Source: Rotaria macrura (Eukaryota; Rotifera; Eurotatoria; Philodinida; Philodinidae). From it: 64,000 nucleotides of DNA. The stretch spans positions 1-64,000 of the forward strand of contig OENT01000324.1 of assembly GCA_900239685.1 (NCBI GenBank). Direction: 5' to 3'. The notes under the pieces were generated by a model. That model made no database searches. It was not told where the DNA came from and saw only the letters and a list, made by a program, of their open reading frames with translations. Positions 38,426-48,952 of this stretch are shown in pieces (position 1 is the first letter of the stretch; every line of letters begins with the position of its first letter). Position numbers and translations under genes: made by a program.

Positions 38426-39415
38426 ATGTCTGGAAATACAAAGAATATCACACGTAAATGATGATCAAACGACATGATTCAATAACAATAATTCTTTGTT
38501 TTTTTATTGTATTAAAGAACAAGCGAAAGCACATAGTCGAGAGTTAAGAACAACTGATCGAGAATTAGTACGTGATCGAAATAAACTTGAAGCTGAAGAG
38601 CAAAGATTAGTAAGAGAATATATTTTCCACAAATACATATGTAATGTTATGTGTTTCTTTTGTTTTGTCTATTGATAGATAAATGAAATAAAAAAGAACG
38701 CAGCAGCTAATAATAAAAAAGTACAAAATAATACAGCATGGTCCTAATGTCATGATTCATATTTTAGGCATTAGAAATCTTAGCTAAGCAACTCGTTAAA
38801 ATTCGAAATCAAAAAGCAAAATCACATCAAGCATCTGGTCAAATTCAAAGTTTAGCTACGCAGAGCACACTGATGGCGTCCAATGCTCGAATAGCGAATG
38901 TCATGGGGGTTAGTGATTTTATTTTCTTGTGTTTTAAAATAGACATAACGATTTTAGACGACCGCACAAACCATGGGCAAAATGAATAAAGTCATGAGTC
39001 CAGAGCAGATGTCAAAAGTAACACAACAATTTGCTCAAGAACATACGAAATGGACTATTACTGATGAAATGAGTATGCCTTTGAATATAAAATTTTCCGA
39101 TCATGACGCGAAAATATTTCTCTAGTTGGTGAAACGCTTGAGGCAGCCCTAGGACAAGAAGGTGATTCTGAAGAAGAAGATGCAATTGTTAACCAAGTAC
39201 TCGATGAAATAGGCATATCAATTAATGAAAAGGTCGGTTGAGAATATATTAACGATTATTTGAAATTACAAAAAAATACAAACACTAACTTTTCTATTTA
39301 GATGGCTAATGCACCACGGGTGCCAATCGGATCATCTGGTATTGCAGCTAGTCGACGGCAAACACAAGATGAAGATGCTGAAATCGAACGAATGTTAGCA
39401 AATCTTAAATCATAA
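38426..39415 (+). CDS. CHMP2B: CHMP2B, ESCRT-III subunit (Snf7 family)
   Basis: Seven coding exons: 38426-38453, 38518-38609, 38679-38720, 38768-38908, 38958-39072, 39126-39232 and 39302-39415. All phases close and give 212 aa, essentially the usual CHMP2B length. ESCRT-III polymers remodel membranes in endosomal sorting, cytokinesis and nuclear-envelope repair. Diagnostic segments are SRELRTTDRELVRDRNKLEA, LAKQLVKIRNQKAKS and EEEDAIVNQVLDEIGISI. The C-terminus (AEIERMLANLK) fits a MIT-interacting motif that recruits VPS4. IVNQVLDEIGI points to CHMP2B rather than CHMP2A. The first exon (MSGNTKNIT) lacks the usual Leu-Phe-basic membrane-inserting N-terminus, so the start is the least certain part. 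Intron spacing is 48-64 nt. The stop codon overlaps AATAAA (39414-39419). A 3' splice-like AG ends at 38407. Confidence 0.93.
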
Positions 39416-40517
39416 TAAAATCTATTTTCACGTTACTATTTTTGAAATCAAGATTTTCATTTCAATCCATATTTTCATTTTACTTATTTTATTTTGTCTG
39501 AAATTTTTCGAATTGTTGATTCAAAAAGCTCGATCTTTTGTCTGAGCAATACGTGTGTTAAAGATAATGATCATCGCATTAAATTATTGTCTCTTCATAT
39601 ATAAGGTATCCGAATCGAGGTCTCATGTTCAAGTGAGTAGTCTCTGGTCTCAAGCAGTAGTCGATTTAGATATAAACAAGATTTTCTAGATAAGATGAAA
39701 AATGATTGTGTTTGCTTTCATCACTAGATTACTGACGCTAAACGAAAAAAAAGAAAAAAAATGTAACTTGACTGCAAGTCTTTATTATTATATTAAATTG
39801 CATTTTAGTACAGAGTGTGTCTAGAAAAGAGTTGATTACGAGTATTTCGATTTGATTTTTTCTTCAAGAACAATCCTAATAATATTAAATTATAAATGAC
39901 ATATTTCAGTAAAAATGTATATTTTCTTCTCTAGATAATGAATTCTTAAAACGAGACAGATGAGAATAATCCGAATTCATCATAGATATGTTGTATTATT
40001 GAATATCATACAAACAAAAGCATGATCGAAACTTATGCCTAACGGATCAAACAAGTGAACAGTTATAGGATTTCTGTGGTATTATTGAGGGGGTTTGGGT
40101 CACCTTCTTCTTTGATGCATAGAAATTTTATTTTCTTCAAGGAAGGTTACGATGCCTCAATCTTTTCTCGTTTTGTTTATCAACACTCAAGAAAACATCG
40201 ATGGTTGACATCCTAAATTTATTTTTACTCAGTAGAAATATCTCAATTTTAAAACAATTCTGCTGATACTCATACTCATAGGACACCTTTGATCCGATTG
40301 AATCCTATTTAAGTATAAAATATGAGTTCGAAAATAAGAAATAAGTTGGAGTACTTCCACTGCGAAATCTTAATTCAATTGAGAATGTGCACTGATTAAA
40401 CGTTCAATTTTTCCTATTTAGACTTTGTTTCATGTATAAAAAGAAAAAAAATTGTGTATAAATACAAGACTAAATATGACAGCAAAGTCTTATCTGTTTT
40501 ATTCCATTGTTTTCTTT
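39416..40517. other. Convergent intergenic spacer
   Basis: Lies between the 3' ends of CHMP2B (+) and the coiled-coil gene (-). The minus-strand polyadenylation hexamer (TTTATT on plus at 40498-40503) sits about 15 nt past that gene's stop. No further gene is visible. Confidence 0.5.
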
Positions 40518-41543
40518 CTATTTTGACAATTCAAGACTTTTATCTGCTTCTTCTGCACGCAGATCAGTCAGACTACTAATCAATTTGTGGTAACGTTCAT
40601 CTTTGGTTTTTGCATGTACTTGATTGAACTCTCTTAATTTTTCGATTGCTCTTTGTCGTTTAGTAGCTTCATTAATAACACCGAATCGTTCACGGAATTC
40701 AGGACGAAATTTAACAAAATGATCAACGAATTCACTAAATGTTTCATGTTGTAATGATTCATTCATTAAACGATCATATTCATCACAATCAATCGACGTT
40801 GTCATAGGTACGATAAGTGGTGCACTATTGAATGAACATGAACTTGATGTCATCATTGGTGATGTACGTTTATAATTGAATGACAACGATGAATGACGAT
40901 CGGCCATCAATCGCTGTCTTGATCGTGCTGCTGAATCATCAAGTAATTTTTGTGAAGCACGTAAAACTTGATGAGTACGTCTGTCAAGTTTCGTCATCGG
41001 TTCTAAACGTGGCATCGTTGTTGTATTATTTTTAGCCATCGGTACTGGCGTGTTCTTCTTCGTTGTTGGTGGTGGAGTACTGCTCCTAACCATGGTTTCT
41101 GCGATTGTTTGTGATTCTGGTATTAGTACTGCTTCGATTGATGAGACTGTTTCTATTGTTGTTGTTATTGTATCGTCTGTGGTTGTAATCGGCGGTAAAA
41201 CAATACTTTCAGCCGTGATTGGAAGAAACGGTGTTTGAACTCGTGGAACATAGTTTGGATTACTTGATAATAATAATTTTTGTCTATTGCGTTCTTTACG
41301 TTTTTCATAATTTTCTTTTTCTTTTCTCATAGCCTCACGAAAATGTTTATCATGTCGATACCAAATCTCATGTCGTTTACGTGTCATTTGTAAAAATGCT
41401 TCCATATGTCGATCGACATTGGCACGAATTTTATTTCGTTCTCGATCAATGATAGTGAATTGACGTTTGAGATGACTTTGTTCAATTTTTTTAGCACTAA
41501 CTAATGCTTCCGATAAATTGGATGGTGATGAATGTGACAGCAT
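40518..41543 (-). CDS. Unrecognised basic coiled-coil protein
   Basis: A single-exon frame of about 341 aa. I chose the ATG at 41541-41543 (MLSHSSPSNL); the frame is open further upstream, but that part reads as hydrophobic non-coding sequence. Residues about 15-90 are highly charged and helical, including MRKEKENYEKRKERNRQKLL. The middle is Thr/Ser/Pro-rich and probably disordered. A second charged helical region near the C-terminus includes FRPEFRERFGVINEATKRQR and ends DKSLELSK. There is no signal peptide or membrane segment. I do not recognise the family; the composition suggests a cytoskeletal or ciliary accessory protein, but that is a guess. Length, composition and the nearby AATAAA support a real gene. 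Confidence 0.7.
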   Translation of the reverse strand: MLSHSSPSNLSEALVSAKKIEQSHLKRQFTIIDRERNKIRANVDRHMEAFLQMTRKRHEIWYRHDKHFREAMRKEKENYEKRKERNRQKLLLSSNPNYVPRVQTPFLPITAESIVLPPITTTDDTITTTIETVSSIEAVLIPESQTIAETMVRSSTPPPTTKKNTPVPMAKNNTTTMPRLEPMTKLDRRTHQVLRASQKLLDDSAARSRQRLMADRHSSLSFNYKRTSPMMTSSSCSFNSAPLIVPMTTSIDCDEYDRLMNESLQHETFSEFVDHFVKFRPEFRERFGVINEATKRQRAIEKLREFNQVHAKTKDERYHKLISSLTDLRAEEADKSLELSK

Positions 41544-42031
41544 TATACAATGAAGATGAAATAGTCGAAATTTTACGCAGAGAATTTCAGTCAAATGAAT
41601 ATAAGACAACAAGAAAAATTCACTTTTGATTATATATTTTCTTGTTTTAAATTAGATGAAAAAGAAGCCCTTTTTCTTTTCAAGAACTGCATCTGAAAAA
41701 AGGTTTCGTTTTCTCTTGTATAATGGCAGAAGAAAATAATTTGAATATTCATTGATTTGTCTTTAAGCATTATTTCAAGTATGTTTTTTTCCGGTGCCGC
41801 TATTGACGACCACTGTGATTAAAATGAGAAAAAAAAGAAAGAAAAAGTAAGGTGGTGTTTGGAAATAAAAAAAGAACGTGTTTTAAGAGCATCTTCAATT
41901 CATATGATTTTAATTGAAATGAATCTTTAATCGAAAATACCTTTTATTCTTTGTTTTTGGAATATACTTGAAAAGATCATTAAAACAGAAAGGAAAATAA
42001 ATCCTTGAGCGTTGATTATTTTCTTTTACAG
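41544..42031. other. Divergent promoter region
   Basis: Short AT-rich spacer between the coiled-coil gene (-) and GLRX5 (+), so probably the shared 5' region of both. It ends with a strong acceptor-like tract, ttttcttttacag, whose AG (42030-42031) touches the GLRX5 ATG. Confidence 0.45.
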
Positions 42032-42653
42032 ATGAATTCTTCATTATTAATGCGTCGATTCATTCAGCAATATTCTTCACTACGCGCATCGAATATTATT
42101 GCAAACCGTTTTAATTCATCATCATCTGCAAGTAAAACTCCAACCGAAGCGTCAACTATTGATCCGAAATTAAAAAAGAATATCGATGATTTTATCACAA
42201 CAAATAAAATTGCTTTATTCATTAAAGGCGAATCCAATGCTCCCAGTATGATTGGAACTCTTTTCGATCGTCCTTTTGAATAATTTTCGTGTTTTGTCAA
42301 ATTATAGGTTGTGGTTTTTCAAGAGCTGTTCTTCAAATAATGAATCTACATGGATGTGACTTCAAATCAAAAAATATTCTTGACGATCAAACACTGCGCG
42401 AAACTATGAAAATTTATAGGTTAAAATAAAGAAACAAATATTTATATTTTATCATTGAATTGTTTATTTCTTCAATCAATTTAGTAATTGGCCAACTTTT
42501 CCTCAAGTCTATTTTAACGGAGAATTCGTTGGCGGTTGCGATATTTTACTTCATATGCATCAGTCGGGTGAACTTGTTGCTGAATTGAAAAAGATGGGAA
42601 TCCAATCTAAATTGTCACAGGTGGACAATGCAACGAAGACACCATCCAACTAA
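42032..42653 (+). CDS. GLRX5: Mitochondrial monothiol glutaredoxin 5
   Basis: Three coding exons: 42032-42245, 42308-42419 and 42485-42653, giving 164 aa. The N-terminal ~40 residues ([20 protein letters not shown] onward) are basic and serine-rich, typical of a mitochondrial targeting sequence. The monothiol glutaredoxin motif CGFS is at residues 73-76, followed by [11 protein letters not shown]. The glutathione-binding and fold segments [19 protein letters not shown] and the helix [18 protein letters not shown] are all present. The family binds a [2Fe-2S] cluster through the CGFS cysteine and glutathione and transfers it in the mitochondrial iron-sulfur pathway. CGFS rather than CPYC, plus the presequence, identifies GLRX5. 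The first intron falls just before the active-site cysteine. The stop lies 300 bp from that of the converging V-ATPase G-like gene. AATAAA is at 42783-42788. Confidence 0.95.
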
Positions 42654-42782
42654 TTATCTGTTGATTTCTTTCCTATGTCAGCTTCTTTTCTCCTTCCGCT
42701 TTTGTTTTCTCAATTTTCGAAGTGTATTTGTTTGATTTTGTAAGCACTTAGAGAAAAAATATGTGAAGAAAAAAAAAACCAA

Positions 42783-42788
42783 AATAAA
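42783..42788 (+). promoter_or_regulatory. GLRX5 polyadenylation signal
   Basis: Canonical AATAAA about 130 nt past the GLRX5 stop. The converging minus-strand gene has its own hexamer at 42866-42871 (TTTATT on plus), so the two transcripts could end without overlapping. Confidence 0.6.
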
Positions 42789-42952
42789 TCTTGCTATATT
42801 ACAAGTGTTCCCAAAAGCGATCTGTTTTCATTTTTGGCAGCAATCATACATAGCCCGCTAGAAAATTTATTCAATCAATACTCAGTGACTAGGTCGACAT
42901 CATAAAGAACTTTCATTGTCCAGTTTTTCATCATAGTAATCGTGATCATCGT

Positions 42953-43534
42953 CTAAGACATGACCCGTTTTGTATTTGAATGTGGTTCAACACGAATTCG
43001 GTCAATAACACAATGAACAATATAATTGATAAGAGATTTTCGTTTTTGTGTAACATTTTCATCCATCTGTCTTAATAGATGACGTCTTTCCATGTTAAGC
43101 TTTTCTTGAAATTCTTCTATTTGTGTTAGCTCAAGCAGCTTTTTCTTATACTGAGCTTCACGTTCTTGTCGGCAAGCTTCGACCACGACTTGACTCTCTT
43201 GACTCGATTGTCTCATTAATTCATGGCGTTTGGCATGTGCTATTGCTATCATGTCAGCAGCTCGTCCTTCAGCAATAAGCAATGCTCGTAGACTAGGTTC
43301 CATTTGAATAGCCGAATGTAACTTCAAAGTTTGTTGAGCTTGAGAATTCGAAGTGGTCGAATTTCTTATTGATTGTGTACTTGTACGAACGGAATTCTCT
43401 CTTACATTTTGATGACGGGATGAAACTACAACTTGGTTTACGAATGACCTAGAAGAAAAGGGATGAGCTTCTTTTTGAACATGTGTCCCATGATTCAAAC
43501 GAAACATTTCGTCGAATAAATTATGATCATTCAT
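42953..43534 (-). CDS. V-type proton ATPase subunit G-like protein with N-terminal extension
   Basis: A single-exon frame of 193 aa. The C-terminal ~115 residues match the plan of V-ATPase G subunits. There is a LLxAExRAAxxIxxA-type start (LRALLIAEGRAADMIAIAHA) followed by KRHELMRQSSQES. VEACRQEREAQYKKKLLEL comes next, then a closing segment CVIDRIRVEPHSNTK, comparable to the family's V-x-x-I-x-P-x-x-H-x-N end. G subunits are peripheral-stalk helices that pair with E and hold the V1 motor. Typical G proteins are about 115-120 aa. The extra N-terminal ~75 residues, Ser/Asn/Arg-rich, are unusual, and several conserved Gln-Ala positions are changed. Lack of introns in an intron-rich neighbourhood suggests a retrocopy-derived or divergent paralogue. 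The converging neighbour is GLRX5. Confidence 0.75.
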   Translation of the reverse strand: MNDHNLFDEMFRLNHGTHVQKEAHPFSSRSFVNQVVVSSRHQNVRENSVRTSTQSIRNSTTSNSQAQQTLKLHSAIQMEPSLRALLIAEGRAADMIAIAHAKRHELMRQSSQESQVVVEACRQEREAQYKKKLLELTQIEEFQEKLNMERRHLLRQMDENVTQKRKSLINYIVHCVIDRIRVEPHSNTKRVMS

Positions 43535-45270
43535 TATATATTGAAAATGAACTTAGAGAATTTTGTTTAGCGCGCGTCTGTGAACATCGTTCCTTTTATT
43601 TTATTGTGAAAGAAGGAAAGAAAATTTGTTTTCAATAGATGACAGCACTCTACAGTTTATGCCGATGAAAAGTCATCCTTTTATTCATCGATGCTATTGA
43701 TTTTGAACAACATTGTTATTTCATCCTTATCCTAGGCAAGCTTCATAATTTTTTTTAATGCTTTAACACATTTACTTGATGATATGTGTTACTATGACAA
43801 CAGCGACAGTAATTCGCCAGTGATAGCTGATTAAAAATCAAACAGATTTCTTAATCTTTGAAAATATTGATCTGTGGTCTGGTGTAATAGATTGGCTTGG
43901 TATCATAGATTTGTTTCTCAGCTACACTTCGTATATACACACGCACTAGGAATTAAGATTCTAATTTATTTTCAATTCAAAAGCGCTAACTAAGAAACGT
44001 GCTAAAGGATTTTGGGTGTATTAATAAAAAATAATATAGATGTCGCTAATTTTGTATAAGTCACTAAGAAGGCTTAGCATGGTAGCGATACATGGAATGA
44101 CTATCGTGTATACAGGTTATTCCTTGTGCTCTATTGTCTTAAAATGAGTCTTGATCTTTAAGTTTNACAAACTCCTATGAAGTCATCTGTAAAGCTCGTC
44201 CTCGTGAAACTTACATTCCCTGAGCTCACCATCTCTGCTTATTAAAGATCTATTTATATCTATATGAGCGTCAAAAGAAACATAAACCACCTGTTCTATC
44301 AAATAGTCAATTTTTTTAATTCAACACAAAGATGACAAAACTCAATAATCACAAGAAAACAAAATAAAAATTTCTTTTCAAAAGAAAGCACAATGTCTGA
44401 AGCAGGAAAACAGTAGTAACAACAAACAATGACATTGACGTATTCAGCAACAGTCACATGAATGCTCAAATTTAGAGTAAGTGTGACAACAATGAGTGAT
44501 CGATTTTATTTATTCCAATTCAATGATAAACATCTCCCTGATTACCTATTGGAAAATTCTCTTGAAAAATTCACTAGTGAGAATATCATTTTAAAAGTTA
44601 TTCCACTGTGATGATGTTTCTCGTAATCACTAATAATGGACAAAAGAAAAGTCTAGAATCACTCAATAGTTTCGATCTTATTTTCAACCTCGAACACTAT
44701 CTACACGAAATTCTAAATAAAATAATGCTTTACTATAAAGTTTAGTGTGCGTGTGGCATATTTGTACAAGAAATACAAATATGTGAACAAAAGATGTTTC
44801 TATGAGTGCGAGAGAATTCTCAATATCTAAAAATCTGACTCTATACGATAAAAGAAAATTTCCAATATACTCGATGAATGAATCTGATTAAGAACTGGAT
44901 TCGAACAAAACTTGATTATCGGACAATGACAATCGATTTTCTATGCTGGTGAATCGCAAGCATAGTCATTTTATTGAAGAATTCGATATTTCAGTTTCGC
45001 TATCATGAGATTGAAATATGTGAGAACTGAAACAACCGAAATGTTTCTATTATGTTCCAAATCAAAATTGTCTCGGACAGGATATGATTGAATATATTTG
45101 AAAATGTATCCGATAAGTTCTAGTGCCACATTGAAAATAGCACACGAAAAACCTCAGTATTCATAGCTCGTCCTTGTGCTTGTATATCAGCATTCTTTGA
45201 GTGTTCTTTTACTCATACGTATGAATATACTTTATGAATAATCTACAAGTCTTTGTGGCCTACTTCCCCC
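43535..45270. other. Intergenic; contains the only ambiguous base
   Basis: Divergent spacer between the V-ATPase G-like gene (-) and the disordered-protein gene (+). No exon is apparent, although a 5' exon of the downstream gene could be hidden here. Base 44166 is N, an unresolved assembly position. Confidence 0.45.
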
Positions 45271-48200
45271 ATGCAGTCAAATCGACCATTATCACCATTG
45301 TTCCATCGTTGTAAATCTCCTTCTTTGAGACGACCGATTGTAGATGGTACAGGACCAAAGTTTAATTTTGACTTATATAAAATGGATAAAGATAATGATG
45401 AATTTGAAAACGACTCGTTATGTTCTCAACGTTCCATATCACCAACTTCTTCGATACGTATTCATCATTATTCAATGTATTCTCCACGATCATCTTCAAT
45501 GTCTAAATCACAAACAGTATCAAAATTACGAGAAATTAATAATGAACTATGCAATACACTTGCACAAACTGACTTAGTGAATCGATCACCAAAACATATT
45601 CATATTCATCATTACCCATTATCGCAATATTCAAATAAAAACTATCGTTCTCGATCACCTAGCGACGATCGTTCACCTTCTCCAATACTACAATTGGTAA
45701 TTTAATCCATATGCAATACTATACTTAGTCGACGCGGATTTTTTCTATTTAGTCACCGAATATACATAAACCTCAAGTGACATACAGAATTCATAAGCCA
45801 CAACAACAGCAACAATCTCATCACCGTAGATCCACTGAAGTTCAATACTCTACTGATGATCCAGCTGTCATTGATCTATATCCAACACGCAATCAAGGTT
45901 TCGTCAAAGAAATAAGAAAACATTGTGATGATCAAAGTCCATGGGTTGTTCATGGTAGATCCCTTCGACGTAATTCTTATTCTGATACATACTCATCAGA
46001 GCTTTCTGAAACACCAAAAGAACCACGTTATGATGATACATCAATGGAACCACGTCATCGATTGGTTCATGGGAAAGGTTTACACAACAGTATATAGAAT
46101 TTTATAAATAGAGTAACCGTTTCTATTTCAGAACTTCCTCCAACTGACAGTACGCGTAACAGAAAAAATGTTCGTAGACATGATCGTCGTCAGCAACCGC
46201 CTTCGTTGAGAGAAGGTAGACCCACATGGCAGCCGACATCAAAAACTGGGTCTGCAAAATCACGAACACACGTTCAAACCACTTCACAATCAGAGAATGA
46301 TACACCAAGGAGTCAACGCCTCATCGATAAAACGGAACTAGAAACAACATCGCAACGAAAGAAAACATCGAGTCGAACAGCAAGGATTAGTGAAGATTCG
46401 AAGCTAAAAAATCCTACGGCTAATATTGATATTAATGTAAACCTAAGATGGGGACCATTAGTAACTAGTTTATCGCAACCAACGGTTGAAGAACCGAAAC
46501 TAACATTAACTACAAATACAGATCGAAATTCACTACCAAATGAATCAGCAAGATCTGCACAGGTATCAACACCAAGAGGTTCAAATAAGCCTATTAAAAC
46601 GGATGATAGTGTTCGCCACACAGATCAACATGAATCACCAACGTTGAAAAAATCGACAAATTCAGATTCGATTCATCCATTACCAAGCATAGAAAAACCA
46701 ATGTCACCAAAAAATACATCAACTGAACTTAGTAGGTTTCTATTTATATTTACTCAAATTTTATTATGATATTTTCATTTACAATGCACTCCATTACTTT
46801 CTGCATAATCTATGTATAGTACACATACTTTAAAAATCTGCTATTTTCCATATTCCGAAGAGAAAATCAAAGACTATCTACAGAAATCAACGTTTGATCG
46901 ATTACACTTTAAAATCATCGGTTGTATTGTCGATTCAAATTTTTTTGACATTGATATTTTCGATCTATATCCTTCGCGATTCATGGAAGAGCAAAATTGC
47001 TAGGTCGTTCGGATCGATTATAAAACAAGCTATGCAGTTAACTTGATAAATATGATTGACTCTACCAAGTGTCGAATAGTTGCAATTGTGTTCTTTCTTA
47101 TCGAACTTCAGAGGAGTCTGCTTTTTGAATACTTCTCAAACACAAACAGATAGCCTTGACGTATCGAAAGAATTTACATCTCAATCGTAGTGGCTCAATA
47201 AGGTCAAATAATTTCAAGCATGAAAACACGTAACATCATCTGACTCATTATAGAAAGTGAACTATTTTCAAATCATATTTCAGATGATGATGATTAGTTT
47301 GAGGAAAATCGATGAAAACCTGAAGAAAAATCAATTCATTCTTGAACGTAACATGATTTCAATATCGACTACGTGAACATCAACAGAAAAATAGATATTA
47401 ATATAAAATATTGTTTTCAGTCATTCTCGTTAAGAGTTCACTTGAGTATATGACATGTTATGTCGGATCAAGGGAATTTCGATGCACGAAAACCGATCAC
47501 TCCTGTTATAGTTTCTATTGAATGATGAAAACCATTGGTTTCTATATAGTCCGAATAAAAGTGACATGACAAAACAATGAAGAAGATTTCTTTTTTGCAA
47601 TCGATAGTAAGTATATATTCCTTTTTTTTTCTAGAAAATGAACCTGACGGCGCATCAAGAAATAAAACTGATTCGAATGATAAGCATAATGAAAATCCAG
47701 GTACATATTTCTTTTTCTCGCTGTTGCCATTTGATAATTGTGAATTGAACTGTCACTTTATTTGACATTTTCTCCTTCAGTTGATAGTAACCAAAACCAA
47801 AAACCCAATGATCAGAATGGAGAAATATCGAATGATCGAAATGAACAACCACAATTACTTCCAAGTTCTTCTCCGAAAATTCCAATATCGGGCCCCAAAA
47901 GTAATGTCAATTTTTGTGATCGTAGAAAAGATTTATTTTCTTTGGAAAACAATACGTTTGAATGCGAATATGATGTATAATACAATTCAGACGAATTCAG
48001 AACTAAATGCAGCACATGGACCAATAATGTATCATATATCTTCGCATTTTTTTCCTGAGTAACTATTTTGTATTTTTGACAATTATGATTTGAAATCGTA
48101 CACAATTTGAGTGATGCCATCAATTCACAATGTGTACCTTGGCGATACAATTCAAAATAGAGTACTACTGTTGTCTAGACTAAGAGAATCGGAAATCATA

Positions 48201-48762
48201 TTGAACAACGATACAGAACTCACTGGATGAAGTGAAAAAATACAATAGATCCTCAAAACTGAGAAATTTCTTGCATTCAAGTATTGATTTCAATAAAAAA
48301 CTGCGACGGAAAAAAACGCGTCCAGCTCTTTGCGCATATAATGTTTCTTTGTTTTTTTTTCTAGTACCATTACCACAACCGAGCAGTAACAATAGCGTAT
48401 CGAACACTGATTATGATGACATAGATGAAAATGATCAAGAAGTTGCGGATAGTTTTGACATTAGTAAATGGCTTGATACAGCATCAACAGCGATCCTAGG
48501 TCCTTCAGGAAAAGATAATACAACTATACCTTCAAGACCAACTCCGAAGTCGACTATAAAAACTCCACCGCGTCGTATAGAAAAAGTACCATCTCGCTCT
48601 GAAGATTCTGATTCAGATATTTATAATCCTCCGTTTGGCCCGAAGAGAGAAAATCAAGAACCATCTATTCCTGTTCCGCCAGCACCACAACCAGCATCCA
48701 CAACAACAACAACAACAGTAGAAACAGGTGACAATGCAGAAGTTGACAATTTTTTTAATTAA
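45271..48762 (+). CDS. Large intrinsically disordered Ser/Pro/Arg-rich protein, unknown function
   Basis: Six coding exons: 45271-45696, 45753-46077, 46132-46731, 47635-47700, 47781-47900 and 48365-48762. All phases close and give about 644 aa. The start is the first ATG after an in-frame stop at 45235-45237; a spliced upstream exon is possible. Composition is dominated by Ser, Pro, Arg, Asn and Gln. SP-type sites occur throughout (RSRSPSDDRSPSP), with a His/Gln patch, a motif PWVVHGRSLRR repeated loosely as HRLVHGK, and NLRWGPLVTSL. The last exon has an acidic patch and a likely short helix (DSFDISKWLDTASTAIL), a proline cluster and a Thr run. No enzymatic domain, signal peptide or membrane helix is seen. 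Abundant proline-directed sites suggest a phosphorylated scaffold or cytoskeletal adaptor, but I do not recognise it. Confidence 0.72.
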
Positions 48763-48952
48763 TATTTCTAGACATCTGACAATAGAATTTTTTTGATTTA
48801 TTTTTGAATTAAATGTGTGCCAAATGTATGCCAGACAAAAGTTGGCTACAAATATTTTTCTTTCTTGAGTTTAATATGACAAAAGAAAAGACAAAGTTAT
48901 AACAATAGTACATTGAATCAGTCTGTATTTGTTTTTTCTTTTACTCTGTATT

